The notes: generated by a model from the sequence alone, not told the origin. 25,103 nucleotides of DNA from an uncultured Collinsella sp. (GCA_900553935.1 USFK01000006.1:1-25103); one strand, 5' to 3'; shown: positions 1 to 8,058, counted from the first letter of the stretch. A program made the numbers and translations.

Positions 1-258
1 TTTGGCCTCAACGTTCACGTTGACGCGCAGGTCCTGGATCGACACCGTGAGGGTGCGCGAGAGCGAGACCGCGCCGCCGTGCGTGCGGCGCAACTTGCCG
101 GACTCGGCGAGCGCGTCCAGGTCGGCGCGGGCGGTGACGGAGGATACGCCAAAGGTCTGGGCGATTTCTGCCACCTGCACAGAGGCGTTATGTTCAAGCA
201 TCTCCATGATGGCGGCGCGTCGCTCATCGGCGAAAGCTCGGGTTGTTGCGTGGGCCAT
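1..258 (-). CDS. DeoR-family transcriptional regulator, N-terminal part (cut by window edge)
   Basis: The minus strand reads open for 86 codons from an ATG at 258 to the window edge, so only the N-terminus is visible. It carries a DeoR-type winged helix-turn-helix: DERRAAIMEMLEHNASVQV, then AEIAQTFGVSSVTARADLD, then the wing with LRRTHGGAV. That last motif is highly characteristic of DeoR regulators, which bind DNA with this domain and sense a phosphorylated sugar through a C-terminal domain that is not visible here. A GGAG ribosome-binding site lies about 11 bases upstream of the chosen ATG. The gene is divergent from the ketose-bisphosphate aldolase at 594, so control of sugar-phosphate metabolism is likely (inference). 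Family assignment is firm; the ligand is unknown. Confidence 0.88.
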   Translation of the reverse strand, partial: MAHATTRAFADERRAAIMEMLEHNASVQVAEIAQTFGVSSVTARADLDALAESGKLRRTHGGAVSLSRTLTVSIQDLRVNVNVEAK

Positions 259-593
259 AGCTGCTCCATCCTCAGCCTAAATTTGCAGGAATTGTGTTGA
301 GTCTATTTTCGTTCATTTTCTTTTTGAGCAAGTAAACGCCTTTCGATTACTTATCTTTTCTATAAAAGAAAGACGTTTAACGCCCAAAATTCAAAATCGA
401 ACACGCCCGCTCGGCTCCAATTCCTTCCGTTTACTTTTCAAAAGCGAGTGTATTGACCTGCATGGGCTCAATATCTCGCACATGCATACCCGCTGAATTT
501 CATACAATGAGCGCAGCAAAACGCAAGGTAAAACGCCTTGCGGACACGTACGCCCGATGTCCAGATGCGGGCGAGGGAGAGGAGCAAACGCTC
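259..593. promoter_or_regulatory. Divergent intergenic region with candidate DeoR operator
   Basis: This AT-rich gap separates the DeoR regulator from the aldolase. It holds an imperfect inverted repeat at 333-344 and 368-379 (TAAACGCCTTTC against GAAAGACGTTTA, one mismatch, 23-base spacer). A nearby TTTCGTTCATTTTC stretch lies around 307-320. DeoR proteins commonly bind such TTTCG/CGAAA-type repeats, so an operator is plausible but unproven. I see no convincing -35/-10 pair and no RNA gene here. Confidence 0.35.
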
Positions 594-1451
594 ATGGCAC
601 TTGTTACCACCGAAAAGATGCTCAAGGACGCTCAGGCCGGCCACTACGCCGTCGGCGCGTTCAACGTCGAGAACCTCGAGTTTGTTATGGCCGTTCTGGC
701 CGCTGCCGAGGAGACCAAGTCCCCCGTCATCATGCAGACCACCCCGGGCACCATCAAGACCGCTGGTCTGGACTACTTCTACGGCATGGTCAAGGCTGCC
801 GCCGAGCGCGCTTCCGTGCCCGTTGCCCTGCACCTCGATCACGGCGATGGCTATGACCGCTGCATGCAGGCTTTCCGCACGGGCTACACCTCCGTCATGA
901 TCGACGGTTCGCACGAGTCCTTCGAGGACAACATTGCCCTGACCAAGTCCGTCGCCGACGCTGGCCGCGCCATGGGCGTGCCCGTCGAGGCCGAGCTCGG
1001 CAAGGTTGGCGGCAAGGAGGACGACGGTCCCGCGGTTGAGGGCGAGAGCCCCTACACCGATCCTGCCGAGGCCAAGGAGTTTGTTGAGCGCACCGGCTGC
1101 ACCTCGCTGGCCATTGGCGTTGGCACCAGCCACGGCGTGTACACGAGCGATCCTCACATCGAGCAGTCCGTGGTCAAGGCCATTCGCGACGCCGTCGACG
1201 TGCCGCTGGTTCTGCACGGTACCTCCGGTGTGCCCGATGAGCAGGTTGCCGAGGCTGTGAAGAACGGCATCTGCAAGGTTAACTACGCCACCGAGCTGCG
1301 TCAGGCTTACACCAAGGGCTTCATGGCCTACATGGCCGAGAACCCCGCCTGCTTCGATCCTAAGAAGCCGGCCAAGGAGGGCATGCGTGAGATCACCGAG
1401 CTGGTTAAGATCCGCATGACCAACCTCAACTCTGTGGGCAAAGCAGAGTAA
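594..1451 (+). CDS. fba: Class II ketose-bisphosphate aldolase (fructose- or tagatose-bisphosphate)
   Basis: The 285-aa protein is a zinc-dependent class II aldolase that cleaves a ketose bisphosphate to dihydroxyacetone phosphate and glyceraldehyde 3-phosphate in the cytoplasm. Visible residues include Asp82-His83 in LHLDHGDGYD (catalytic acid and Zn ligand), Glu134 in VEAELGKVGG, His180 in GTSHGVY, His208 in LHGTSGV and Asn230 in KVNYATELR. Length and residue spacing fit the GatY/KbaY/FbaA group, so the tagatose-bisphosphate substrate cannot be excluded. An in-frame ATG exists at 453, but the ATG at 594 is chosen because it follows a GAGAGGAG ribosome-binding site and the family N-terminus (MALVTTEKML) begins there. 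The divergent DeoR gene suggests sugar-dependent regulation. A strong terminator follows at 1527-1567. Confidence 0.93.
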   Translation: MALVTTEKMLKDAQAGHYAVGAFNVENLEFVMAVLAAAEETKSPVIMQTTPGTIKTAGLDYFYGMVKAAAERASVPVALHLDHGDGYDRCMQAFRTGYTSVMIDGSHESFEDNIALTKSVADAGRAMGVPVEAELGKVGGKEDDGPAVEGESPYTDPAEAKEFVERTGCTSLAIGVGTSHGVYTSDPHIEQSVVKAIRDAVDVPLVLHGTSGVPDEQVAEAVKNGICKVNYATELRQAYTKGFMAYMAENPACFDPKKPAKEGMREITELVKIRMTNLNSVGKAE

Positions 1452-1484
1452 CAGCAAGGGTACTCCGACTCGCTACATATCCCG

Positions 1485-1609
1485 GGGAGGGACGAGGGCT
1501 TAGTTCCCCAATCGTCCTCGGGCATGCAAAAAGCCTCGCTGCGCACTTCGTGCGGCGAGGCTTTTTGCCCCCTGCGGAAAGATTGGGGAACTAAGCCCTC
1601 GTCCCTCCC
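1485..1609. repeat. 29-bp perfect inverted repeat flanking the aldolase terminator
   Basis: The arm at 1485-1513 (GGGAGGGACGAGGGCTTAGT...) is the exact reverse complement of 1581-1609. The 67 bases between the arms contain the intrinsic terminator of the aldolase gene. The total length is 125 bp. Perfect arms outside a terminator are more than termination needs, so this may be a small inserted element or a double-strand RNA structure. Confidence 0.85.
1527..1567 (+). terminator. Intrinsic terminator after the aldolase gene
   Basis: The stem CAAAAAGCCTCGC...GCGAGGCTTTTTG has a short GCGCACTTCGTGC tip. A-rich and T-rich flanks on both sides make it probably bidirectional, so it can also serve the minus-strand HAD gene. 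Confidence 0.9.
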
Positions 1610-1772
1610 AGGTTGACCTACTCGAGGTCGTCGCCCTTGTGGCGTTGGGCGGAAAATAATAAGAAGCCTTCGCGCTGCGGAATGATTTTGGAAACTAAGT
1701 ACGGGGACCCGCCCAAACCGTCCTGCTCAATCGCCCTTGTGGTGTTGGGGCTGAAAGGGTGGGACGCGTGGG
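1610..1772. other. Gap with duplicated HKGD-coding remnant
   Basis: There is no convincing gene. Two similar stretches, 1630-1654 (TCGCCCTTGTGGCGTTGGGC...) and 1732-1757 (TCGCCCTTGTGGTGTTGGGG...), lie about 100 bp apart. On the minus strand both read as a short C-terminal tail before a stop: QRHKGDDLE and QHHKGD. They may be degraded copies of a gene end or a small repeat. Confidence 0.4.
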
Positions 1773-2396
1773 TCATTTGGTTGTTAGGGTTAGTAGGTCG
1801 TTGGGGGTTTTGAGGTTGTAGGTGGCGTTTGGGATATCTTGGTGTGATCCCCATGCTGCTCGGGCAAAACTGACCCCTGCTGAAGTTGCGCATTGTTCGT
1901 CGTAGACGGTGTCGCCAACGTAGACGACGTTGCCAGGATTCGCGCCCGCACGTCGGAGATATTCGAGCATGGGTGCGGGTGCGGGTTTATGTTCGGTTGT
2001 GTCTTCGACAAGGATGATGTGCTCAAAATACTTATCGAAACCAAGCGGTGCAATTTCTTTTGCGTATTCGTCGCGCGCACGTGAGGAGACGATGCCAAGT
2101 TTGCAGCCGCTATCGGCGAGTGTTGCGATGACTTCAAGCAAACCTGGAAACACGCTGATGGTGCTTTTAAAGCTGGCGGCAACTTGGCACCAGCGATCCA
2201 ACGTTGCCTGCGAGTAGATCCCAAGTTTCTCAAGGGCATCCTTGCCGGGTATGCCGAGGGCAAAGTCAAGCTCGTGTCGGGGAAGCGTTTTGCTGGTCTC
2301 TTCTTGGACAATCTGGACAAGCGATGACAGAACGCTTTCTTCTGTATCTGCCAATGTCCCATCAACGTCAAATACGATATGGTCAAAGTGCTTCAT
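1773..2396 (-). CDS. HAD-family phosphatase (phosphoglycolate phosphatase-like)
   Basis: This 207-aa cytoplasmic HAD hydrolase has all four motifs. Motif I is DVDGTLADT, with nucleophile Asp10 and Asp12. Motif II Ser is in GIVSSR, motif III Lys in HKPAPAP, and motif IV is GDTVYDEQC. The helical cap between motifs I and II places it in HAD subfamily IA, with Gph/PgmB/YjjG-type enzymes acting on small phosphorylated metabolites. The substrate cannot be read from sequence. An AGAGGAG ribosome-binding site sits just upstream of the ATG. It lies 56 bp downstream of the AraC regulator on the same strand and may be cotranscribed with it. Confidence 0.88.
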   Translation of the reverse strand: MKHFDHIVFDVDGTLADTEESVLSSLVQIVQEETSKTLPRHELDFALGIPGKDALEKLGIYSQATLDRWCQVAASFKSTISVFPGLLEVIATLADSGCKLGIVSSRARDEYAKEIAPLGFDKYFEHIILVEDTTEHKPAPAPMLEYLRRAGANPGNVVYVGDTVYDEQCATSAGVSFARAAWGSHQDIPNATYNLKTPNDLLTLTTK

Positions 2397-2452
2397 ATGA
2401 TTGCTCCTCTCTGTTGTTTGCCTGCAAGTTTGATGCAGTGACAGAAGAAGGG

Positions 2453-3391
2453 TTAGCGGGATTTCTGCCTGGTGCTATCGAGATTCTGCCTCGCTGCTCG
2501 ATAGCTCGAAGGAGTGCACCCCATTTGTTCTTTAAATACCTGGCCAAGATGGCTTGCTGTTATAAATCCGCATTGGCGCGCGACTGTCTGTACCGTTCGC
2601 GTGGTGTGTGCCAAAAGTTCGCAAGCACGGTTTATGCGGTATGCGCGTAGATATGCCGCCGGGGTCGTTCCTGCACAAGTTTCGATAATGCGGTAACACT
2701 CTCTTTCGCTTACGCCGGCTGCAGATGCCATCTGGGGCACATCTATAGCGGCTGCATAGTTTGCGCGGATAAAGTCCAGGATTGCCTTGAACTGTACGTC
2801 GCGGCTGGTCATCCAAGAGGCGCCGTCGGAAGAAAAGAGCGGTTCGGCCTTGGCGTTAATCTGAATCCAGAGCTCTGACAAACTATTTCGAAGCGCCATC
2901 TCGTTCTGCGGCCGTTGAAGGTCGTGGCTAAAGGAGCTCTTCAGCAAATCGATAAAGGGCATATCGTCGGGATTGGTGGGCGACCATTTGAGCACATCGA
3001 CGCCTCGACATTGAAGCAATGGGTTGATGTAGCGCTTTTGGAGACGTCCCGCGGGATCGCCGAGCATCGACGGCTGAAAGATATGCAGCATTTGAATGGC
3101 TGGCGCCGAATTGGGTGATTGCAGCGTGCTGTGCAAAACGCCGCCGTTGATAAAGCCGGCGGACCCTTCCTCAAAGCGTACGTGCTCATGAGCCGCGTGC
3201 GTTCGATAGTCAATCGCTCCCTGCTCCATGTAGAAAAGCTCAACTTCGGAATGCCAGTGCCAGGGGACGGAATTGCCCGGATAGCGAGCGAATTCTGCGC
3301 GTTCGGCAATATAGGGCCAGTCTTCGGCGGTCTCGGGAAACGCTTCCTCGCGTCCTCCGCGGTGCAATTCTATGTGATCCATGTTTCGCAT
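2453..3391 (-). CDS. AraC-family transcriptional regulator with cupin sensor
   Basis: The 312-aa protein has an N-terminal cupin-like sensor domain (about residues 30-110; PWHWHSEVELFYMEQG and the GG-VLHS end motif). Its C-terminal double helix-turn-helix spans about residues 205-300 (ILDFIRANYAAAIDVPQMAS..., CGFITASHLGQVFKEQMGCTPSSYR). Such proteins bind sugars or other small ligands and activate nearby promoters. No clear Shine-Dalgarno precedes the ATG, but a TATACT -10-like box ends about 8 bases upstream, which would fit a leaderless transcript. The next gene downstream is the HAD phosphatase, a possible target or operon partner. Family call is secure; effector unknown. Confidence 0.88.
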   Translation of the reverse strand: MRNMDHIELHRGGREEAFPETAEDWPYIAERAEFARYPGNSVPWHWHSEVELFYMEQGAIDYRTHAAHEHVRFEEGSAGFINGGVLHSTLQSPNSAPAIQMLHIFQPSMLGDPAGRLQKRYINPLLQCRGVDVLKWSPTNPDDMPFIDLLKSSFSHDLQRPQNEMALRNSLSELWIQINAKAEPLFSSDGASWMTSRDVQFKAILDFIRANYAAAIDVPQMASAAGVSERECYRIIETCAGTTPAAYLRAYRINRACELLAHTTRTVQTVARQCGFITASHLGQVFKEQMGCTPSSYRAARQNLDSTRQKSR

Positions 3392-3879
3392 GGCATCAGT
3401 ATAAAGCGCGATGGGCTTAGATTGCTCTTGCCTGTTCGGGGAACGCCTTGTCTAGGGATGCTTGGAGCTTTTCGAACGATGCTCGCAAGTTGAGGTTCTG
3501 GTCGGTTGAGCGTTTTGCTTTTGTGGTGGGGGAGTCGAGGAGGCCGTTTCTCTGTGTCGGGGGGAAGGAGAAAAGGTTTGCATGTTTTAGGGATGGCTGC
3601 TGTGCTGCGTCATTGGAAGAATGCATGCTTTTGCGGCCTCCTCGATATCCACCAAAAGGATGCGCTCGGGGTTTGCTGCTAGGTCCCGTGCGTTGGCAGT
3701 ATTATGCCGCGGCCGTCGCAAAGAAGCGCTAAAGAAAGGCTTAATGAGGTTTGGCGTTACTATGAAACCGCAGGTCAGAGGTATCGAGTGACACTCTTGA
3801 AAGGTTTTGAGCTTAAGGGCTTTCTAAGGTTTGTGACGTGGATGTGGCGCGGACGTGCGGAGCGTGTGAATGCTCGCTG
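3392..3879. other. Poorly coding gap with possible gene remnant
   Basis: This ~490-bp gap between the AraC and Nudix-Vsr genes has no firm gene. One minus-strand frame that closes at 3587 encodes a protein-like piece, DLAANPERILLVDIEEAAKA, without a start or domain context, which suggests a decayed gene. A 16-bp stretch at 3765-3780 (AAACCGCAGGTCAGAG) is identical to part of the 119-bp inverted repeat element seen at 22193-22311. Confidence 0.35.
3417..3626 (-). CDS. Possible small hypothetical protein (69 aa)
   Basis: The ATG at 3626 follows a GAGGAGG ribosome-binding-like motif with a 10-base spacer. The product is hydrophilic, with no domain I recognise, ending in SFEKLQASLDKAFPEQARAI, which could form a helix. 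It overlaps the protein-like remnant in another frame, so the apparent ribosome-binding site may simply be the codons for EEA in that frame. It is listed only as a weak possibility. Confidence 0.18.
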   Translation of the reverse strand: MHSSNDAAQQPSLKHANLFSFPPTQRNGLLDSPTTKAKRSTDQNLNLRASFEKLQASLDKAFPEQARAI

Positions 3880-4866
3880 TTAGCGTTGCGGCTCTGCGGC
3901 GCGCACCTGCTCGATGACCTTTTCCATGGTGGCGTCGATGCGGTCCTTTTTGAGTTCGCATTCCCAGATGGTTATAGGCGTCCAGCTCATTTGAGTGAGT
4001 GCTGCCACGGCAGCACGGTCGCGCTCGACGTTGCGACGGAACTTTGCCTCCCAAAACTCAACGTTGCGCTTGGGTTGGCTGGGGTTGCACTTGGGGCAGC
4101 GGTGCCAAAAGCAGCCGTTGACGAAGATGGCGATCTTGCGGCCAGGGAAGGCGATGTCGGGCTTGCCGGGCACCTTCCATTCCAGACGGTATCCCGTAAG
4201 GCCTGCTGCCCGCAGGCGCTGTCGTACGAGCAGCTCGGGCTTGGTGTTGGCGCGCTTGTTGCCCTTCATGGACTTTTTGATGGCGGCGCGCCGGCGGACC
4301 AGTTCGCGCTCGTCAGCGGAGAGGTCCGAGGTATCGATGCCGTCCAGCAGGCCGGGCTTGGGGCGCTTTTTGCTGCGGCGTTTAGGTGCGCGCTTGGGTT
4401 TGGTGGCGGGTTTGTCGGTTGTGTTGGGCGCGGCGTCATCGGCGGAGCTTGCCTCAAGCCGATCTTCCTTTAACTCAATCAGAGCATCAATGAGCCCCTT
4501 GTCGGCGGGCATCCATTCCACCGTGGCAAGCGAGGTGCGTGGAATCCAGCGGATATCAAGCTGGCGGTCGCGCTTCTGAGGCTCATCGGATTCATCGGCG
4601 AGCGAGCAGTAGTAGCACTCCATGGAGAGATGAAAATCTGGGTAGTCATACTCAACGGTGTAGAAGTCACGCAGGTTGGTGACTTTTACCTGTAGCTCTT
4701 CCATAAGCTCGCGGCGCACGGCGTCTTCAGGTGTCTCGCCGCGCATGAGCTTACCACCCGGGAACTCCCAAAGTCCCTGCATGTCGCCGTAGCCGCGCTG
4801 CACGGCCAGCAGCTCGTCGGATCCTTCCTTGCGAATGATCCCAGCGGCAACATGAACAGTCTTCAA
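3880..4866 (-). CDS. Fusion of MutT-like Nudix hydrolase and Vsr-like endonuclease
   Basis: The 328-aa protein has two repair-related domains. Residues 1-135 form a MutT-type Nudix domain. The Nudix box is G38-x5-E44-x7-RELMEE (52-57), although the usual Gly after the last Glu pair is Gln59. This family hydrolyses oxidised nucleotides such as 8-oxo-dGTP. Residues 150-172 are a basic linker (KPKRAPKRRSKKRPKPG). Residues 198-320 match Vsr: KRANTKPELLVRQRLRAAG, Asp237 in GKPDIAF, the Zn site NGCFWHRCPKC (250-260), FW-x6-NVERD and WECEL (301-305). Vsr nicks next to T:G mismatches formed by deamination of methylcytosine. No cytosine methylase is nearby. Both domains are in one uninterrupted frame, so it is not an artefact of annotation. 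It is divergent from the ABC transporter. Confidence 0.9.
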   Translation of the reverse strand: MKTVHVAAGIIRKEGSDELLAVQRGYGDMQGLWEFPGGKLMRGETPEDAVRRELMEELQVKVTNLRDFYTVEYDYPDFHLSMECYYCSLADESDEPQKRDRQLDIRWIPRTSLATVEWMPADKGLIDALIELKEDRLEASSADDAAPNTTDKPATKPKRAPKRRSKKRPKPGLLDGIDTSDLSADERELVRRRAAIKKSMKGNKRANTKPELLVRQRLRAAGLTGYRLEWKVPGKPDIAFPGRKIAIFVNGCFWHRCPKCNPSQPKRNVEFWEAKFRRNVERDRAAVAALTQMSWTPITIWECELKKDRIDATMEKVIEQVRAAEPQR

Positions 4867-4903
4867 CAGGAGTCCTCTCTCAACATCAACACATGGCAGA
4901 CTA

Positions 4904-4933
4904 CGCTTACCTTACGCAACGGTAAGGCAAGCG
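4904..4933. promoter_or_regulatory. Candidate operator palindrome between Nudix-Vsr and ABC genes
   Basis: CGCTTACCTTAC at 4904-4915 and GTAAGGCAAGCG at 4922-4933 form 12-bp arms with one mismatch and a 6-base spacer. A further GTAAGC follows. The position in a 144-bp divergent gap fits a binding site for a dimeric regulator of either gene. The regulator is not encoded next to it. Confidence 0.45.
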
Positions 4934-5010
4934 TAAGCCATATCGATGGTAGCCGACTCGGCTCCTTGCGACTATAGATGCCGTAGACTAATCGCAAGAA
5001 AGGACTCGGT

Positions 5011-5796
5011 ATGCAAACCACGCAAACGGCGACCCCGGTACTGGAGGTCGCGCATCTCGAAAAGGTATATGGAGCACTGGGCAACGTGACCCGCGCGCTC
5101 AACGACGTCAACTTTACCGTCAACCGCGGCGAATTCGTCGGCATCATGGGAGCCTCGGGCTCGGGCAAGTCGACGTTGCTCAACTGCGTGTCGACCATCG
5201 ATGCCGCCACGAGTGGCGCCATCCACATCAACGGCCAGGATGTGACGCGCATGAAGCAGGCCAAGCTCTCGCAGTTCCGCCGCGAGGAGCTGGGCTTTAT
5301 CTTCCAGGATTCCAACCTGCTCGATACGCTCACGGCACGCGAGAACATCGCCCTGCCGCTCACCATCGCCCGCGCAAACTCGGCAGAGATTTCGACCCGC
5401 GTGCAGGATGTGGCAGCGCGCCTGTCCATCAGCCAGGTGCTCGACAAGTATCCCTACCAGATGTCCGGTGGTCAGCAGCAGCGCGTTGCCGCGGCTCGCG
5501 CGCTCGTCACCGACCCCACTATGATTATGGCCGACGAGCCCACCGGCGCCCTCGACTCCAAAAGCGCTCGTCTGCTGCTCGAGAGCCTGGAGGCCCTGAA
5601 TCGCCGCCTGCGCGCCACGGTACTCATGGTCACGCACGACAGCTTTGCCGCCAGCTACACGAGCCGTGTGCTGTTTATTCGCGACGGCAAGATCTTCACC
5701 GAGCTGCGCCGCGGCGATACCGACCGCCGAGAGTTCTTCGACCGCATTATGGAGGTCGTTGCCATGATGGGCGGTGAGGGCTCCGATGCTCTGTAA
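5011..5796 (+). CDS. BceA-type ABC transporter ATP-binding protein
   Basis: This 261-aa ATPase subunit has the Walker A GASGSGKST (near residues 46-54), Q-loop IFQDSNLLDTLTARENIALPL, signature MSGGQQQR, Walker B MIMADEPTGALD and the H-loop in MVTHDS. It belongs to the LolD/MacB/BceA group that powers FtsX-fold permeases. The permease gene begins before this gene ends (11-bp overlap), so the two are translationally coupled and form one transporter. BceAB systems usually confer resistance to cell-wall-active peptides by freeing their lipid targets. They are usually next to a BceRS two-component system, which is absent here. An AAGAAAGGA ribosome-binding region precedes the ATG. Confidence 0.93.
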   Translation: MQTTQTATPVLEVAHLEKVYGALGNVTRALNDVNFTVNRGEFVGIMGASGSGKSTLLNCVSTIDAATSGAIHINGQDVTRMKQAKLSQFRREELGFIFQDSNLLDTLTARENIALPLTIARANSAEISTRVQDVAARLSISQVLDKYPYQMSGGQQQRVAAARALVTDPTMIMADEPTGALDSKSARLLLESLEALNRRLRATVLMVTHDSFAASYTSRVLFIRDGKIFTELRRGDTDRREFFDRIMEVVAMMGGEGSDAL

Positions 5797-8023
5797 ACTC
5801 GCTTGGGGCAACGTCCGCCGCGCCGGCCGCGATTACCTCGTCTACTTGCTGACGCTCACCCTAGGCGTCACGGTCTTCTATGCTTTCAACACCGTCTCGA
5901 TGCAGGTCGACATTGCCGGCATCGAGGAAGAGGGACTGTCCGAGCTCATGGGCACCATGCTCGGTTACCTTACGTACTTTTTGGCCGGCGTCATGGCCTT
6001 TTTGATGGTGTATGCCAACAACTTCATCATGAAACGCCGCAAAAAGGAGTTTGGCCTGTACCAGGTGCTTGGCATGGGGCGCGGGCGCGTCGCCACGATT
6101 ATGGCGCTCGAGACCGTGATCGTTTCGGTCGGCGCTTTTGTCGCCGGCATTGTGCTGTGCGTGGGGCTCTCCCAGCTCATGACGTTCTTTACGGCCTCGC
6201 TCTTTAAGACGCAGATTGCCGATTTTCACTTCTTTTTCTCGGTGCATGCGTTCAACCTGACACTTGCCTGCATGCTCGTAATGTTTGTGCTCACGCTACT
6301 GCTGAACCTGCGCGCCGTGCGTCGTACCAAACTCATCGAGCTTATGGGTGCCGAGCGCCGCAACGAGAGCATCAAGACACGCAATCCCTGGATTGCGATT
6401 GCCATCTTTACCGTGGGCGTGCTACTTGTGGGCGTGGCCTATTACCGTCTGCTGCGCGATGGGTTCCCGCTAACCGAGACGGGCGACAAGCTGGACGGGG
6501 CCATGAGCCAGTTCGGCATTACGACCGCTATGGTTACGGTGGGCACCTTTGCCCTGTTCTGGGGACTCTCGGGCATGCTCATCAAGCTGCTGCAGAGCCT
6601 GCGCGGCGTGTATTGGCGCGGCCTCAACATGTTTACTGTGCGCCAGCTTGCGGCCAAGGTCAACACGGTGTGCTTTTCGATGGGCGTCATCGCGATGATT
6701 CTGTTTTTGGCCATTACCTCGGTGACCTGCGGTATGTCGATTGCCAACGTGATGAACGAGAATTTGGAGCGCTATACGCCGGCCGATATGTCGCAGACGT
6801 ATGTCTATTACACGCCCGATAGGCTCGACTACTACAAGGAGTATGTCAATCCGTCCGAGGCCGATCGCATGGTGCTGGCAGATGCAACGGTCGATTTGTA
6901 CCCCGCATGGCACGGCGATCGTATCGATCCCGATAACGTTACAGAAAGTAGTAAGGGCAAGTCGGCGGACAACAACGACGAGACCGGAAAGAAGGTCAAT
7001 ATCGCCGATGTTGCCGGTGAGCATGTGCAGATCGACTCGTATCTGAGCTACCCGCTTGGCGGCTCCAATCCTTCGGTAGCTGCAGGCGAGATGTGCAAGG
7101 CCATGGGAGTAAAGCTCCCCAAGGCGCTCGAGGGTGGCAATGCCGATGATATGGGCCTGTTTGTGACGCCGGCAAGCCAGTACAACAAGCTGCGCCAGAT
7201 GATGGGCGAGGAGCCGGTGAACATTGGCCGCGACCAGTACTTGCTTACGTGTGATATGGGCGGTGAGCTGGGCGATCTGTACACCAAATATATGGCCGGC
7301 GGCCATACCCTCACCTTGGGCGGACATACGCTCAAGCCCGCAACCGATAAGTCGGACGAGGACACGGCTGCCATCGCCAACTCGGCACTCGGCAGCAATC
7401 CCGGTACCGTGGTCGTAGCCGACGAGCTGCTGTCCCAGCTTAACCTGCAGCCGTATTCCAGTAATCTGCTCGTTAACTACAAGCAGGGGATGGATGTGAC
7501 CAAGGCAGACGAGAGCATTAAATACACCATGCTCGACAATCTGCTCGTTGACGGCAAGGAGCCGGGGTCGTGGGGAATCTTCATGACACGCTCCGAGATC
7601 TATACGCAGGCGGCGCAGATGAACGGCATGATTAGCTATCTAGCCATCTATATTGGCTTTGTACTGGTCGTTGCATGTGCGGCAATTCTGTCGATCCAGC
7701 AGCTCTCCAATGTGGCCGACGGAAGCCGCAGCTATCGCGTGCTGGCGCAGATCGGCTGTGACGACCGCCAGATTCGCCATTCGGTGATGGCGCAGCAAGC
7801 GGTGTTCTTCCTGTTCCCGCTGGCAGTGGGTCTGGCGCACTCCTTTGTGGCACTCAAGGTGATCATCGAGCTGGTGAGCACGTTTGGCAACATGAGCATC
7901 GGCGGCACGGTGGGCCTTACCTGTGCGATTTTCTTGGCAGCCTACGGCGGCTACTTCCTGGTAACGTACCTCATGAGTACCGGCATGGTGCGAGCCGCCA
8001 TCGCCACCCGCTACAGCGAGTAG
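5786..8023 (+). CDS. BceB-type ABC transporter permease with large external domain
   Basis: The 745-aa membrane permease starts MLCKLAWGNVRRAGRDYLVY, the hallmark N-terminus of the BceB/YxdM group. About ten membrane segments are visible. There is an FtsX-like core, a pair of helices around residues 275-315, then a hydrophilic region of roughly 290 residues (about 320-610), then three C-terminal helices. The large external domain after helix 7 is the ligand-sensing part in this family. The ATG at 5786 is preferred over an upstream GTG at 5774 because GAGGG lies 6 bases before it and the family N-terminus begins there. It is coupled to the ATPase gene. Likely role: antimicrobial-peptide resistance or sensing. 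The exact ligand is unknown. Confidence 0.92.
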   Translation: MLCKLAWGNVRRAGRDYLVYLLTLTLGVTVFYAFNTVSMQVDIAGIEEEGLSELMGTMLGYLTYFLAGVMAFLMVYANNFIMKRRKKEFGLYQVLGMGRGRVATIMALETVIVSVGAFVAGIVLCVGLSQLMTFFTASLFKTQIADFHFFFSVHAFNLTLACMLVMFVLTLLLNLRAVRRTKLIELMGAERRNESIKTRNPWIAIAIFTVGVLLVGVAYYRLLRDGFPLTETGDKLDGAMSQFGITTAMVTVGTFALFWGLSGMLIKLLQSLRGVYWRGLNMFTVRQLAAKVNTVCFSMGVIAMILFLAITSVTCGMSIANVMNENLERYTPADMSQTYVYYTPDRLDYYKEYVNPSEADRMVLADATVDLYPAWHGDRIDPDNVTESSKGKSADNNDETGKKVNIADVAGEHVQIDSYLSYPLGGSNPSVAAGEMCKAMGVKLPKALEGGNADDMGLFVTPASQYNKLRQMMGEEPVNIGRDQYLLTCDMGGELGDLYTKYMAGGHTLTLGGHTLKPATDKSDEDTAAIANSALGSNPGTVVVADELLSQLNLQPYSSNLLVNYKQGMDVTKADESIKYTMLDNLLVDGKEPGSWGIFMTRSEIYTQAAQMNGMISYLAIYIGFVLVVACAAILSIQQLSNVADGSRSYRVLAQIGCDDRQIRHSVMAQQAVFFLFPLAVGLAHSFVALKVIIELVSTFGNMSIGGTVGLTCAIFLAAYGGYFLVTYLMSTGMVRAAIATRYSE

Positions 8024-8058
8024 CGAGCGGGCAAAACCGCCGCATAACCACAGCGAAC

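Noticed and set aside
453..593. 47-residue N-terminal extension of the aldolase
   Set aside because: No family similarity, and a good ribosome-binding site marks the start at 594.
3880..4866. Adjacent cytosine methylase that would explain the Vsr domain
   Set aside because: None of the neighbouring genes has methyltransferase motifs.
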